From Pseudorasbora parva (Eukaryota; Chordata; Actinopteri; Cypriniformes; Gobionidae): a stretch of DNA of 64,000 nt. This document shows, piece after piece, positions 47,974 to 61,000 of the stretch. Below the pieces are notes generated by a model. The model had not been told where the DNA came from. It worked only from the letters and a program-made list of their open reading frames with translations, and made no database searches. The position numbers were made by a program, and so were the translations under genes. Numbering within the stretch: position 1 is the stretch's first letter; each line of letters starts with the position of its first letter. The stretch is taken from NCBI RefSeq assembly GCF_024679245.1, contig NW_027125108.1, positions 86,759-150,758 of the forward strand, in the 5' to 3' direction.

Positions 47974-50936
47974 GGGCCCCGAGTTTTGCCACGGCAAGCA
48001 CCACTCACAATTTCTTCAGGAATTGTACTTTCTAGTTAGTGGTGCTTGCGGTAGCAAGGCATCACTATTGTTCTCCACCATACTTATTATTATTATTATT
48101 ATTCTTCCGACCACGTATTTCGGCGCGCTTCTCCTCACACAAATTTTGTCAAACCCCAACCACTAAATAGCCAAAGTCGGCGGCCTATACGGGAATGGTG
48201 TGCTATATCTCTGCTAAGGGATCGGGGGTACGGGTTTCGCCCCAGGGGTGCAAACGTAGCCCAAAAGTGCCATAGACGATTGATGGGGCGAAACTTTGAC
48301 ACCTCGTAGCTCCGAGCGAGGATCTCAAACACACACATATATTACACGAAAATTGAAGGGGCTCATAGGATCTCTCAGCACACACATCTCAAAGGGGTGT
48401 AAGTTGTACCCCTGGGGTGCTAGAGCTCCCCAAAAATCGAAAAATTGTCCCATAGACTTAACATGGGGAGGGTTGACCCATGAAACGCATGCAACGCATG
48501 CGTTTCTCCTACTATGGTAAATCCCATAGGGATTTTGTATTGAGCATAGCTCTGTTTCACAGACTCACAGAGACAAGGGGGTGGGCCCAATCTACTTAGA
48601 CAACCAATCACTATCTCAGGATCATGATGATGCTATTAAGCCACGCCCTAGCAACCGTTTAGAGCTCCCTAACAACCGATCCCATAGACTTCCATTGAAA
48701 GAGATCAAAGGGATATCTCTGGATAGGAGTGTCATACAAACATGAGGGTGGGTTTGATTGACTCAGGGCATCAACGGCCAATCACAAATCACCCTCAACA
48801 CCTCCTAGCCACGCCCTAGCAACCATTATCGAGCACCCTAACAACCCAAATCCACAGTGTGTATCTTCATATCTGAACATCATAGAGACACAGGGGTTGG
48901 TTTTTATCATTCATACTGGCAAGGGGATTTTGGAGAATCATTATGGGATGGTGCCAAGCCACTCCATAGCAACCAAACAGAGTACCTTAGCAACCGTTCA
49001 GATCTCTGCATCAGAAAATCGTACAGACACGGGGGTTGGTTTATATCATTCATACTGGCAAGGGGATTTTGGGATATCATTATGGGATGGTGCTAAGCCA
49101 CTCCATAGCAACCAAACAGAGTACCCTAGCAACCGTTCAGATCTCTACATCAGAAAACCGTAGAGACATGGGGGTTGGCTTATATCATTCATACTGGCAA
49201 GGTGATTTTGGGGTATCATTATGGGATGCTGCCACTCCATAGCAACCACCCAGAATACCCTAGCAACCACATAGCAACGTCATAGCAACCACCCAGAACA
49301 CCATAGCAACTGCCTAGCAACCACCTAGCAACGCCCTAGCAACCACCCAGAACACCCTAGCAACCGCCTAGCAACACCCTAGCAACGCCCTAGCAACCAC
49401 CCAGAGCACCCTAGCAACCGCCTAGCAACGCCCTAGCAACCACCCAGAACACCATAGCAACTGCCTAGCAACCACCTAGCAACGCCCTAGCAACCACCCA
49501 GAACACCCTAGCAACCGCCTAGCAACACCCTAGCAACGCCCTAGCAACCACCCAGAGCACCCTAGCAACCGCCTAACAACGCCCTAGCAACCACCCAGAA
49601 CACCATAGCAACTGCCTAGCAACCACCTAGCAACGCCCTAGCAACCACATAGCAACGTCCTAGCAACCACCCAGAACACCCTAGCAACCGCCTAGCAACC
49701 ACCCGGAATACCTTATCAACTGCCTAGCAACGCCCTAGCAACCACCCAGAACACCCTAGCAACCGCCTAGCAACACCCTAGCAACGCCCTAGCAACCACC
49801 CAGAGCACCCTAGCAACCGCCTAGCAACGCCCTAGCAACCACCCAGAACACCATAGCAACTGCCTAGCAACCACCTAGCAACGCCCTAGCAACCACCCAG
49901 AACACCCTAGCAACCGCCTAGCAACACCCTAGCAACGCCCTAGCAACCACCCAGAGCACCCTAGCAACCGCCTAACAACGCCCTAGCAACCACCCAGAAC
50001 ACCATAGCAACTGCCTAGCAACCACCTAGCAACGCCCTAGCAACCACATAGCAACGTCCTAGCAACCACCCAGAACACCCTAGCAACCGCCTAGCAACCA
50101 CCCGGAATACCTTATCAACTGCCTAGCAACGCCCTAGCAACCACCCAGAACACCCTAGCAACCGCCTAGCAACACCCTAGCAACGCCCTAGCAACCACCC
50201 AGAGCACCCTAGCAACCGCCTAGCAACGCCCTAGCAACCACCCAGAACACCATAGCAACTGCCTAGCAACCACCTAGCAACGCCCTAGCAACCACCCAGA
50301 ACACCCTAGCAACCGCCTAGCAACACCCTAGCAACGCCCTAGCAACCACCCAGAGCACCCTAGCAACCGCCTAACAACGCCCTAGCAACCACCCAGAACA
50401 CCATAGCAACTGCCTAGCAACCACCTAGCAACGCCCTAGCAACCACATAGCAACGTCCTAGCAACCACCCAGAACACCCTAGCAACCGCCTAGCAACCAC
50501 CCGGAATACCTTATCAACTGCCTAGCAACCGCCTAGAAATGCCCTAGCAACCACCCAGGATACCCTAGCAACCACCCAGCAACCCCCTAGCAACCACCCA
50601 GAATACCATAGCAACTGCACAGCGAAGCCCTATCAACCAAACACAATACCTTAGCAACCACCCAACAATGAACTAGCAACCATCTACAATACCTTAGCAA
50701 CCGCCTATCAACTCCCTAGTAACAACCTTGAACACCTTAGCGACTGCCTTGCAACCACCCAGAACATTTAGCAACTGCATAGAAAATATACAGAAAATCT
50801 TAGCAACCACATAGCAACACCTTAATAACAACCTAAAACCTCTTAACAGTTGAGCAACACCCTTACATCCACCCAGTTTACTATAGCAACCACTTATCAA
50901 AACCCTAGTAATCATTTACATTACCCTAGTGACGGT
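47974..50936 (+). repeat. Terminal satellite B unit with extended CCTAGCAAC tail
   Basis: B unit with the GGTA head-loop variant, H4 at 48482 and 139-bp subrepeats to about 49230. Then comes about 1.7 kb of CCTAGCAAC repeats and no ATGCTAATCATG tract. It is positionally equivalent to 14576-16917, the last unit of array 1, and its final 400 bp decay in the same way. Confidence 0.9.
49300..50520. repeat. 399-bp higher-order repeat within CCTAGCAAC tract
   Basis: A marker phrase CCCGGAATACCTTATCAAC occurs at 49702, 50101 and 50500, spaced exactly 399 bases. Variants such as CAGAGCACC and CGCCTAACAAC recur in the same order within each unit. Array 1 shows no such 399-bp order. Confidence 0.88.
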
Positions 50937-51194
50937 GTAACAACTTTAAAAAAAAATGTTCTGCTGTTTACTTAATACATTTAGGCCTTCATTTTTTATA
51001 GATTTTTTTTAGAATGTGCATTCTTTACATATATCACACGTTATAATCTTATATACACCCCCTGTTGTATTATTTATATTATATTAATGAAAGAGGATGA
51101 CGATTTCCTGCTTAATGTAAGTATAGCAGGGTGAACTTATATAAAGGTAATGGGAGTTATAATTTTTGGAAAAAACATTACTGTAATACAACTA

Positions 51195-51201
51195 CTACTG
51201 A

Positions 51202-51242
<41 letters not shown>

Positions 51243-51332
51243 ATAATAATCATAATCATAATCATAATCATAATCATAATTATAATCATAATCATAATCA
51301 TAATCATAATCATAATAATAATAATAATAAAA
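51195..51332. repeat. Compound microsatellite (ACT)n (AAT)n (ATAATC)n
   Basis: Sits at the same place as the AAT/AGT/AGG tract of copy 1 but with different motif composition. Confidence 0.93.
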
Positions 51333-51616
51333 TGTTCCACTTCTGAATTTACTACTTTTTGTAAGAGGAAGCAAATACAGGGAGCTGGATTATGGCTGAT
51401 AGAGGTGTCAAATTACCATCACTCTCTCAGTAAGTTTAATACAGACCTATCACTTTAAAAAAAAAAAAAAAAAAAACAGTATAAAATAATATATTTGGAG
51501 TATGGTGATCGAAATGTACATTATTTTTATGATTTATATAACATAATTATTATATTGTATGTCTTAATGTTCTCATCATCTTTAAAAAAGGCCCAAAGTG
51601 AAGAAAAAGTCATTTT

Positions 51617-51709
51617 ATTGGTTGTCCAATCAAAGCTCGCTGCTGATTGGCTGGCGGCACCAACGAGCACGAGCTCTGACTGAAGCTCGTTCCACTCTCA
51701 TCTCCTGAG
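51617..51709 (+). promoter_or_regulatory. CCAAT-box promoter-like region and first exon of Helentron copy 2
   Basis: ATTGG at 51617, CCAAT at 51626 and ATTGG at 51646, then donor CTGAG/GTAAGC with the exon ending at 51709. The arrangement and spacing match copy 1. Confidence 0.6.
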
Positions 51710-52497
51710 GTAAGCGAAATGGCTGTTCTCATATATGCTGCGCTATAAACCCTTGAAATGTCACATATAGCTCTTTATTTTCATATAATGTTATTACTAT
51801 TAATCCTATTATAATATGAGGTATATATTTTATCGTTTTTGTTGACATTGAAGGTACCTTTTTGTCTGTAGATGGTAATGTGTATAACTTCAAGTAATTT
51901 CTATGGCTAGCCACTCATCTATTTTTGTGTGTAAAACATAAAATCATGTTGTGTGTGTGTTTGATGAATATAAATCCTTTAGCCTACATTCATGAGTGAG
52001 CTAGAAGTGTAACTTATGTTAACATTAGGCTGAACGTTTTTCACTTTGGCACTTATATTAAGCTGCAGCTTCCACGATGGTAGTGTATGTAATATGTTAG
52101 CCGTTTGTTGTATTTTACATGCATATATTACAACGAGAAGTGTCGATTGCTGCATTTATATCCGTTTTTGTCGATCAAAGCAAGTCGATTGACCGTGCAT
52201 TGGTGAGTTTAGTAACGCTTTGTCCAATCGAATGCGGCTAAGTTAGTCACCGGTGAATAAATCCGATGAGGCCTCTGTTACACATTCGCTGACAGAGTTC
52301 TCTAATTATAAACAATAAAGTATAAATATATGATGTATGTAATTCACTGTGCAGTGTACATGGCTTTATTGAATACGACAGGAGTTTGTGTGAGAGCTTA
52401 TGACAGAGTTGAACTTTTTGATTTCGCGCCGTGCGATCACGTGGTACATGCAGTAGAAGTCCGCGCTGTCGATTTGAATGGGGTGCGGCTCTATCCG

Positions 52498-52585
52498 CTC
52501 CCCACTTCACTAGTCAGGGCACTGACTTGGACATAAGTCAATGGTCTGACTCCCTTATCAGTGCCCTTACCACTGAACTAGGGAG
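52498..52585. mobile_element. Short palindromic MITE-like element, diverged copy
   Basis: Counterpart of 18453-18541 with extra mismatches in both arms (for example CTCCCCACTTCACTAGTC on the left). The decay shows it is not under strong constraint. Confidence 0.55.
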
Positions 52586-53125
52586 TTGATTGAAACGCAC
52601 CCTTGGGTTTGTGAAGAGACAGCCGCTTTGCTGTATTCGCAGCCATTTTGTTTTTCTTTAAATAGTAATGCATAAACCTATGCGCATAACGCATTGATGT
52701 GGCGACATTCACATCGCCATTTTATTTTGGGAAGTGATGGAGAGATGACATCCATTTTCTTGTGCTATTCTTAAGTGTAACTTACCAATACGATATAAAA
52801 TCACTATATTTTAGTTCAGTAATAGTTAGGAGATATTTTTTTATTATAATACATAATATTTGTCCAATAATTAGTGTCCATTCATGACATTGTAATGTTT
52901 TTATTACTTATATTACAATTACATTAAATGTATTTAGACATTTAAATATTTTAAAGATTTTTAGAAATGAAATTAGCAACAACACAGAGATTTTAAAGCA
53001 TAAATGTAAAAAAAAACAAAAAACAAAATCCAGTTTTATCAATCTTTGCCATTCAATTTAAAGTCACAGGGGTTGTAAGTGTGGTGTTGTAAGTCCCTTC
53101 TATGACTTTTCTTTCTCTGTTTCAG

Positions 53126-53156
53126 AATACTTTCACAAACCTTCCTGACCTTTGAG
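53126..53156 (+). other. Candidate non-coding 5' exon (31 nt), Helentron copy 2
   Basis: Acceptor CTGTTTCAG and donor GAG/GTAAGA, same length as 19069-19099. Confidence 0.5.
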
Positions 53157-53304
53157 GTAAGACTTTAATTAGTGACATGACCACACATACAAAAAGATTT
53201 GACTTGATAAGGAAATAATTATAGTTTAAAATAAAATAAAATAGGGTCACAGAAACTATACAAATTAAATCTGTTTTGATTATACCACAAATAATTAAGA
53301 CACA

Positions 53305-53405
53305 CAGCACCCATCCGTTCTCCAAACCACTTTTTCAATATAGAGATGCTGGAGCTTATCCCAGTATCTCTTGTGGTAAATCTGATAGGTGACCAGTTCA
53401 TCTCA
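53305..53405. repeat. Degenerate fish dispersed-repeat remnant, copy 2
   Basis: Counterpart of 19245-19345, with CCATCCGTTCTCC and CTGGAGCTTATCCCAG retained. Confidence 0.4.
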
Positions 53406-53546
53406 TCTTTACACTGCATATTTGATATACAGCTTCTAAATTATATTCTATATAGATAAAATATATAATTATTATTTAACATGCAAACAAGTTATGCATA
53501 GTTGACTTGAGTTAAGTTGTCATTTTGTTGCCATGTTCTTTTTCAG

Positions 53547-53591
53547 ACTGACTGATCAGAGCACGACCTGCATCTTCTGCTGCACGCCTTG
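53547..53591 (+). other. Candidate non-coding 5' exon (45 nt), Helentron copy 2
   Basis: Acceptor TTTTTCAG and donor CTTG/GTCAGT, same length as 19480-19524, with one substitution in the body. Confidence 0.45.
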
Positions 53592-54096
53592 GTCAGTATT
53601 AATATGGTTTAGAGCAATATTTTAAAAAAATATTTCATCACACCACCATAATTGTAGTTCCTGTGACCTAATATGTCCGTTTCTATTTGTGTTTCTTTTT
53701 TAGGTTCCTTGTGTCTTGCTGTTTTACACGGGGAGCAGTTCATTTGTTCTTTCTACTTCTTTACTTAAAAAAAAACACATTAAAGCTGTTATTGTAGTTT
53801 TTTCTATAATCTTCTTTCTTTTAAATTTATTTCTTTTAAGTTTATTTTGAATATTTGAATAGACAGTTGTTTATTTTATATTTTTTTAATTACATTTCTA
53901 AATCTTAACTTGTTCTTTTAAGCTTGTATTACACTCATACGGAGAACAGTTCATTTCACTATACTTTTATTGTTCTTTTCTTAACAAAACAAAACAAAAA
54001 AAAATACAAAAAAACCTTCACAAATACACAGTGTATATTTCTTTGTTGTTTAACTGTTTTTTCTACCTGAGAGTACTGCAGGTTTTCTCTTTTCAG

Positions 54097-54130
54097 GCTC
54101 ATCAGCTGTTACATCGGGAGGACTTTCAAA
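54097..54130 (+). other. Candidate non-coding 5' exon (34 nt), Helentron copy 2
   Basis: Acceptor CTTTTCAG and donor CAAA/GTAAGT, same length as 20021-20054. Confidence 0.5.
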
Positions 54131-54381
54131 GTAAGTCCCTGTTAAAGTGAGAATGTCCTGTTAAAATGAATTTGACTAACAAAGAAAGGTATTTCAATAT
54201 GCATTAATTTTGAGGATTAAAAATAAATAATCATTGGTTATGTTTAATGATTTTAGACTTTAAAGTAAGCTCTGTACTTTTATTAGTTACTAAGTTCACT
54301 CAAATTTGTGAGTTAATCTGATAAATTTGTCGTGATTAATTTTTTTGTCTTATTTCTTTTTATCTCTTGATATTTTAAAGG

Positions 54382-55008
54382 ATGCCGCGGAAAGGAAAGA
54401 GAGCTAGGGCCCAACAAACACGTCGGCAAAAGGAGGACCTGAAGGATCAACTCTCCACGACTGACAAGGTACTGTTGATATTGTCAAATTACACACTCAT
54501 TCATTCTCTCACACACTCACACTCACATACTATTGCTATCACTCTCTCTCACTATCACTCTCACACACCATCACTCTGACACTCACTTACTCTCTCACTC
54601 ATTTATTCATTCTCACACTCGCTCATTCTTACACTCAGATACATTCAATCAGTCACTCACACACTTATTCATTCTCTCTTTCTCTCAGACACACACACAC
54701 ACACACACATTTATTCATTGTCACACACACATACACACACATGTCTGGTGCGCTATCTTTCTGGGGACTCACCATAGACGTAATGTTTTATATGCTGTAC
54801 AAACCATATATTTTATCCCCCTACACTGCCCCTGCCCCTAAACACATCACATCACAGGAAACTTTCTGCATTTACATTTTCAAAAGAATTCATTCTGTAT
54901 GATTTATAAGCGTTTGTACCCATTAGGGCCTCAATTTAGGTCCCCACAGTGACACGTGTCCCCATGAGTCTGTGTGCATTCAGGTTGAAGTCCCCACCAG
55001 GCTAGAAC

Positions 55009-55087
<79 letters not shown>

Positions 55088-58000
55088 CATTCTTTCTCAC
55101 TCAGACACACACACACTTATTCATTCTTTCTTTCTCACACACACACACACACACACACTTATTCATTCTGTCTCTCACACACACACTTATTCATTCTCTC
55201 ACTCTCACTCTCTCACACACACACACACTCAGACACACAATTATTCATTCTCTCTCTCACACACACACACCTATTCATTCTCTCTCACACACACAATTAT
55301 TCATTCTCTCTCTCTCACACACACACACACTTATTCATTCTCTCACACACACTTATGCCTTCTCTCTTATTCTCTCAATTATTTATTTACAGGTTGAACA
55401 GGCAAGCACTGCGGCTGCTGTACCTCAGTTTTCGGGTCGAATGTTCGCAGAAGGTAGGGTTTTGTCTGTGCAGGCGTCTCATTGCCAGAATGATGTTAGA
55501 TATGATGTTTTCTCCAGGAATCATCAGTGCACGTGCGTCGCATTGACATTCTTGGCTAATCAAAATGAAGGGATTCCGTTTCAAACGCCGGACCTCGATA
55601 GAGTTTTAGAGGACGGGGATGCGTTGTACGTCGGCGTTAAAATGCAGCTTATGGCTGAAAAACGATTTAATAATGATCATCTCACTATGGAGGAAGTACC
55701 GGTGAGCGTGTCGTCGTTTAACCGAGCACATCAGGTACTGAAGTCTGAAGTGATGATGGGATATCTACGAGCCAGAGGGACCCCTGACATGGAAGGGTGG
55801 TGGATTCCTCTCACTGAAAGACTGCAGTGCCTCACTACAGATGTTAGCCATGCACTTCTGATCGTTTCTCCAGAGTGCATCGCGGTGTTCAGAGACCGAT
55901 GTGGAAGGTATGGATTCTTTGATTCGCACTCACGAACTGCAGAAGGCTTGCCCCATCCAACTGGTCATGGAACTGCAGTCATGTTGACTTTTACCCACCT
56001 GGGTGACATGATTGACAGACTCCTCAAGGTCTTCCAGGATCGTGGAGATAAAGCAAACTATGAATTCATGCCGGTGTCGTTCGAAACCGAGCAGCAGTCT
56101 GGGCGACTACCTTCACCATCGGTTTCTGAACAGGCATCGAAAGTGACGTTAGCTCCACCCGAACCAGAAACAAATGTTGGAGCCAAAGTAAATCGTGTTA
56201 GCTCTGGAACGAAAAAACAGGACACGATAGATAAAAGAAATAAACATAGGCGAAGAAAAGAAATCCGCAAAACTTTAAACATGTCAAAACAAGCTAGAGA
56301 ACATAAGGACACAACACCGTCTTATGCAATCCAAAAACATAAAAAAAGAGATTATGCGAGACAGAGATATGTCACTTCCTTAGAATACCAAGCAAATAAA
56401 AAAGCAGCGACTAGGATAAAGTATTATCAGGATGCCCGCATCCGAAGCAAAAAGAAAAATTACATGGTTAGGCGGTATAGGACGGATACTCTTTTCCAGA
56501 GTAAAATGAAAGCGTACGCGGTTAGGCGTTATAAGACCGATACTAATTTCCAAAATAAAATGAAAGCGTACGCGGTTAGGCGTTATAAGACCGATACTAA
56601 TTTCCAAAATAAAATGAAAGCGTACGTGGTTAGACGGTACAATACGGATACTCTGTACCAGAGTAAAATGAAAGCATACATGGTTAGCCGATATAGGACG
56701 GATACTCTGTTCCAGAGTAAAATGAAAGCGTACATGGCAAAGCGATATGCGGGTGACCCGGAGTTTAGAGCACATCACATCCTGCGATGTACGCTGCGCA
56801 AGTCGGAAAAATGCGTCGGTGATGTATCATATCGGATCCTGCATCGGCTGCAATGCGCACTCAGGATTAAAAGGAAATACAGACCGTACATCTGCTTTAG
56901 CCAAGAAACACCACAGCCTTTGGTTGGCCAAGCGATTGAGAGTGCCATTAATGCGTTCCGATGCAAGATTCGACATGGGCCAACACATGTCTGCACGGTC
57001 TGTCACAGAGGCCTGTTTCCAGATCAGGTCAAGGCCTGTAACAGATCGAATTACGTAAAAAACGTTCAAGTTGCCGCGTCTTGCTTGACCGGGAAGTATG
57101 TCCACGCCTGTGATCGTGCCTGCTCAAGTCCATGCGTCGTTCCACTAGAGAGAACAGAGGAGTGGATTTGCCACACGTGTGACAGCCATCTTAAAAGAGG
57201 CCACATGTCTTCGATCGCAGCAGCTAACCGACTGGAATTGCCACCCATCCCGGCGGAACTGCTCCAATTGAATGTCCTCGAACGCCAACTCGTCGCAAAA
57301 ATTTTACCGTTTGCTAAAATAATTGCTTTGCCCAAGGGAAGGCAGCGAGCGGTGCATGGCTCTGTTGTTTGTGTGCCCTCTGAAGTGGAGAAGACGGTTA
57401 ACTCTCTCCCAAGACCTAGCAGTGAGTCCCAGCTGCTGCAGGTCAAGCTTAAGAGACACATAAATTTCAAAGGTTATCAGCACTTTCTTACCGTTGACAT
57501 GCGTAACGTGCTTTCAGCTTTAGCGACGCTGAAAGCCATACATTCCGAGTACCGGGACATCTCCATAAGAGAAACGGCGACGTTCGACTTAGACAACGAA
57601 AACGACGACGATAGGGAGGAAGAACAACAACCGGTCGATGTTGCCGAGCGGGACGAGCAAAACGTTAGTGTAGAGGAAAAGGACGAACTCCGACCGGGTC
57701 TCACGTTAGACACGTGTATGCAGCCGCCTGACATCGCGCAAGAGATCATGTCGTACGGCGAGGGGGTTTTTAGCATCGCGCCTGCGCAAGGACAAAAGCC
57801 TGTCGGGTTTTTCAAGATCCCTAAGCTGGAAGCCATGGCGTTCCCCGTTCAATTTCCGACCGGACAGAACACAATTGACGAGGCGAGACAAGTATCCATA
57901 AGTCCGAGTATGTATTTCAACGTCCGATTGTTCGGCGTGGATACTCGTTTCGCCAAAGATCAGAGCTACCTTTTCTTCGCGCAGTTTGTGACGGAAACGC

Positions 58001-61000
58001 AACTGGCTAGAAACAGCATGTCTATCCAGTTGCGAAAAGGTAAACCGGTAACTAGAGATGGCAGACGAATTTCAAACAAGCTGCTTCAAGATAATCGCGA
58101 AATCGAGCGCTTAGTCCACAACAGAGACGCCACGCGTTTTATGCAACCGTTGAGAGGCTCTCCAGCTTACTGGGAGAAAACTTTGAGAGATCTGCAGGCT
58201 ATGATTAGACAGTTAGGGAAGCCGACGTTTTTTTGCACGTTCAGCGCAGCCGAAATGCGATGGCCTGAAATCATAACCGCGATCAAGGCCCAGCAAGGTG
58301 AACAAATCGACTTTTCCGAGCTCGACTGGAACACGAAATGCGACGTGCTCCGTAGCAACCCCGTCACGGTAATGCGCATGTTTGAGAAACGCGTCGACGC
58401 GCTCATGACTCATCTGCTGTTGTCGCCCGCCGAACCCATCGGTAAAGTCGAGGACTACTTTTACAGGGTTGAGTTTCAAGCTAGAGGAAGCCCACATATC
58501 CATCTCCTTGCTTGGATAAAGGATGCGCCGGAGTTTGAGAGCGAACAGGATAAGGAAGTGTGCGACTTTATCGACCGCTACATATCCTGCCGGTTGCCCG
58601 ATTCCGACTCTGATCCTGAGCTTCATCGCATCGTCACCGAAGTTCAGCTTCACAGCCGGAATCACTCCAAATCTTGCAAGAAGGGAAATGTATTATGTAG
58701 ATTTGGCTTCCCTAAGCTACCGGTGACTAGCACCACGATAACTCGTCCGCGACCGCCACGTCCCGAAGAAGAGGACGACGACGACGCGTCGGGAAGCTGC
58801 ATGTTTGCGCCCCAAAACGGTAACGCTCGTCCCCAACCGCTGAACCCCGTCGACGAACAGAAGCGCAAAGACGACCGAAAAAGGGCGAAGCGACGCGCGG
58901 CCGAACTAAAAGCGATGAGCGACGCCAAAGACAAACTCAAGCCGGTGTGGGATTTGTTGAACGATCCCCAAGCCTCCTTCAACAGCCTGTCAGAGCTGCT
59001 GGCCCAGTGTAAAATGAGCGCGGACGATTACGCTAATTCCGTCGAGGCACTGTCCAATAACAACGTGATTTTGCTGAAGCGTGAGCCAAAGGAGGCTTGG
59101 GTGAACGGATACAATCCCGATTTGTTGAGGGCATGGAACGCCAACATGGACATTCAGTACGTCATTGATGCTTTTAGCTGCATCATGTACATGTTGTCGT
59201 ACATTTCCAAGCCGGAGCACGAAATGGGCGAAATGCTAAAGAACGTCGTCAAGCACGTGCGCGAAAGTAACGTGAACGAGGAGGACGAAATGAAGCACAT
59301 AATGCAGGCGTACTCCAAACATAGGCAGGTAAGCGCGCAGGAGTCCGTGGCGCGAACATGCAGCTTACCGTTAAAGAAGTGTTCGCGAAGCGTCGTGTTC
59401 GTACCGACCGACGACGACGCGCTTAAGATGAGTCTCCCGATTAGCGCGCTACTAAATAAAGATCCCGATTCAGAGGACGTCTGGATGTCGGGGATCATCG
59501 ATAAATACAGAGCAAGGCCTCGAACCCGAGAGTTCGAGATCATGTGTCTGGCCGATTTCGTTTCCGAATGCCGCATCGTTTACGGTCAACAAACGAAAGG
59601 GAAAAATGTTCACCGGCTGCTAAACGGTATGGGCTATTTCCAAAAAAGAAGCGTCGGTAAGCCTGCGGTTATTAGGTACGCGCGCTTTTCAAAAGAAAAA
59701 CAACCCGAAAAATTTTACGGTAGATTAGTCAAACTTTACCTGCCCCATCGTTCCAACGAACAGTTAAAACCTCATCGATTTCCAACGTATGAGCAGTTTT
59801 ACACTAGCGCATCCGTGGAGCTACCCACACACCCGGGTCTCCTGATGCCTGTTCGTGCCATCGTGCAAGCACGCCAAGAGAAATTCGAGAAAAACAGCGA
59901 AGAAGTCGACAAGGCGTTCGATCAGCTGCAACAGCAGGGACCGTCCGAGAACGCGTGGACTGCTTTTGCACCTGAAGTCGAAGTCGACCGCTTGGAGTGC
60001 GTTGCGGAACGAGAAGACGTCAATCCGGAGGGGGAGAGTGCTGTACAAGACGATGTTCCAGAATACCGCATTCTGGAACACGGAGACGGAGTTGTACCGC
60101 AAGTAGAGGAACCCCAGATGAGTGCCGAATTCGTTAGGGCGTTGTTTCGGAGTCTCAACGAGACGCAGGCAGCCATATTTTACACTGTCTGCCAGTGGTG
60201 TCAGCAGCGCGTGTGGGGTCAAAATCCAGAACCGTTTTACTACTTCGTATCGGGTGGTGCGGGTTGTGGCAAATCGCACGTCATCAAGTGCATCTACACG
60301 GAAGCGTCGAAAATTTTGAGACAACTGCCTCAAATCCGAGAGGAAGGGGATCTCTCCGTGCCCACGGTAATCTTGAGCGCGTTTACTGGAACGGCAGCGT
60401 ACAATATTTCGGGCAAAACGCTGCATTCCTTTCTAAAACTCCCGCGGAACCTGAAACCGCCGTATCAGGGACTCGGGAATGCTCTAGATGAGCTGCGAGC
60501 TGTATTGCGCGACGTCCAAATTCTAATCATTGATGAAATCTCCATGATTTCAAAGGATCTTTTTGCCTACGTAAACTGGAGATTTCAGCAAATCAAAGGC
60601 AGCAAGAAACCTTTCGGTGGGGTCTCTGTTCTCGCGGTGGGTGACTTTTACCAACTGCCACCTCTGGGTAAAGCCAAACCACTGTGCGTCTTCGAAGAGG
60701 ATGTTTTGGACTTCTGGAAAGACCATTTCCAGATGATTACCCTCACAGAGATCATGCGTCAGAAAGAGGACCTTGCTTTTGCCCAGCTTTTGAACCGGCT
60801 GCGTGTTAAGCCCAAGTCCGGCGACCTCCGAGAAGCCGATAGAGCGTTGCTACTTCAGGCCGTGAAGAACCCCGAAGACTGCCCGTGTGATGCACTGCAC
60901 ATATTTGCCACAAACAAGGAAGTCCACAGACACAACTCCGAAACAATCGACGCTCTTCACACTGACATCGTCATCGTAAACGCCGAAGACTACAGGAAGG

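Larger units (their letters stand above)
32260..50936. repeat. Satellite array 2 (mixed A and B units)
   Basis: Same A and B units as array 1 in the same orientation. Junction blocks (first G of GGGCCCCGAG) lie at 32364, 33019, 35391, 36046, 36701, 37356, 38009, 40054, 41319, 42581, 43236, 43891, 44546, 46664, 47319 and 47974. No host gene is seen. It ends in a long degenerate CCTAGCAAC tract before Helentron copy 2. Confidence 0.93.
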
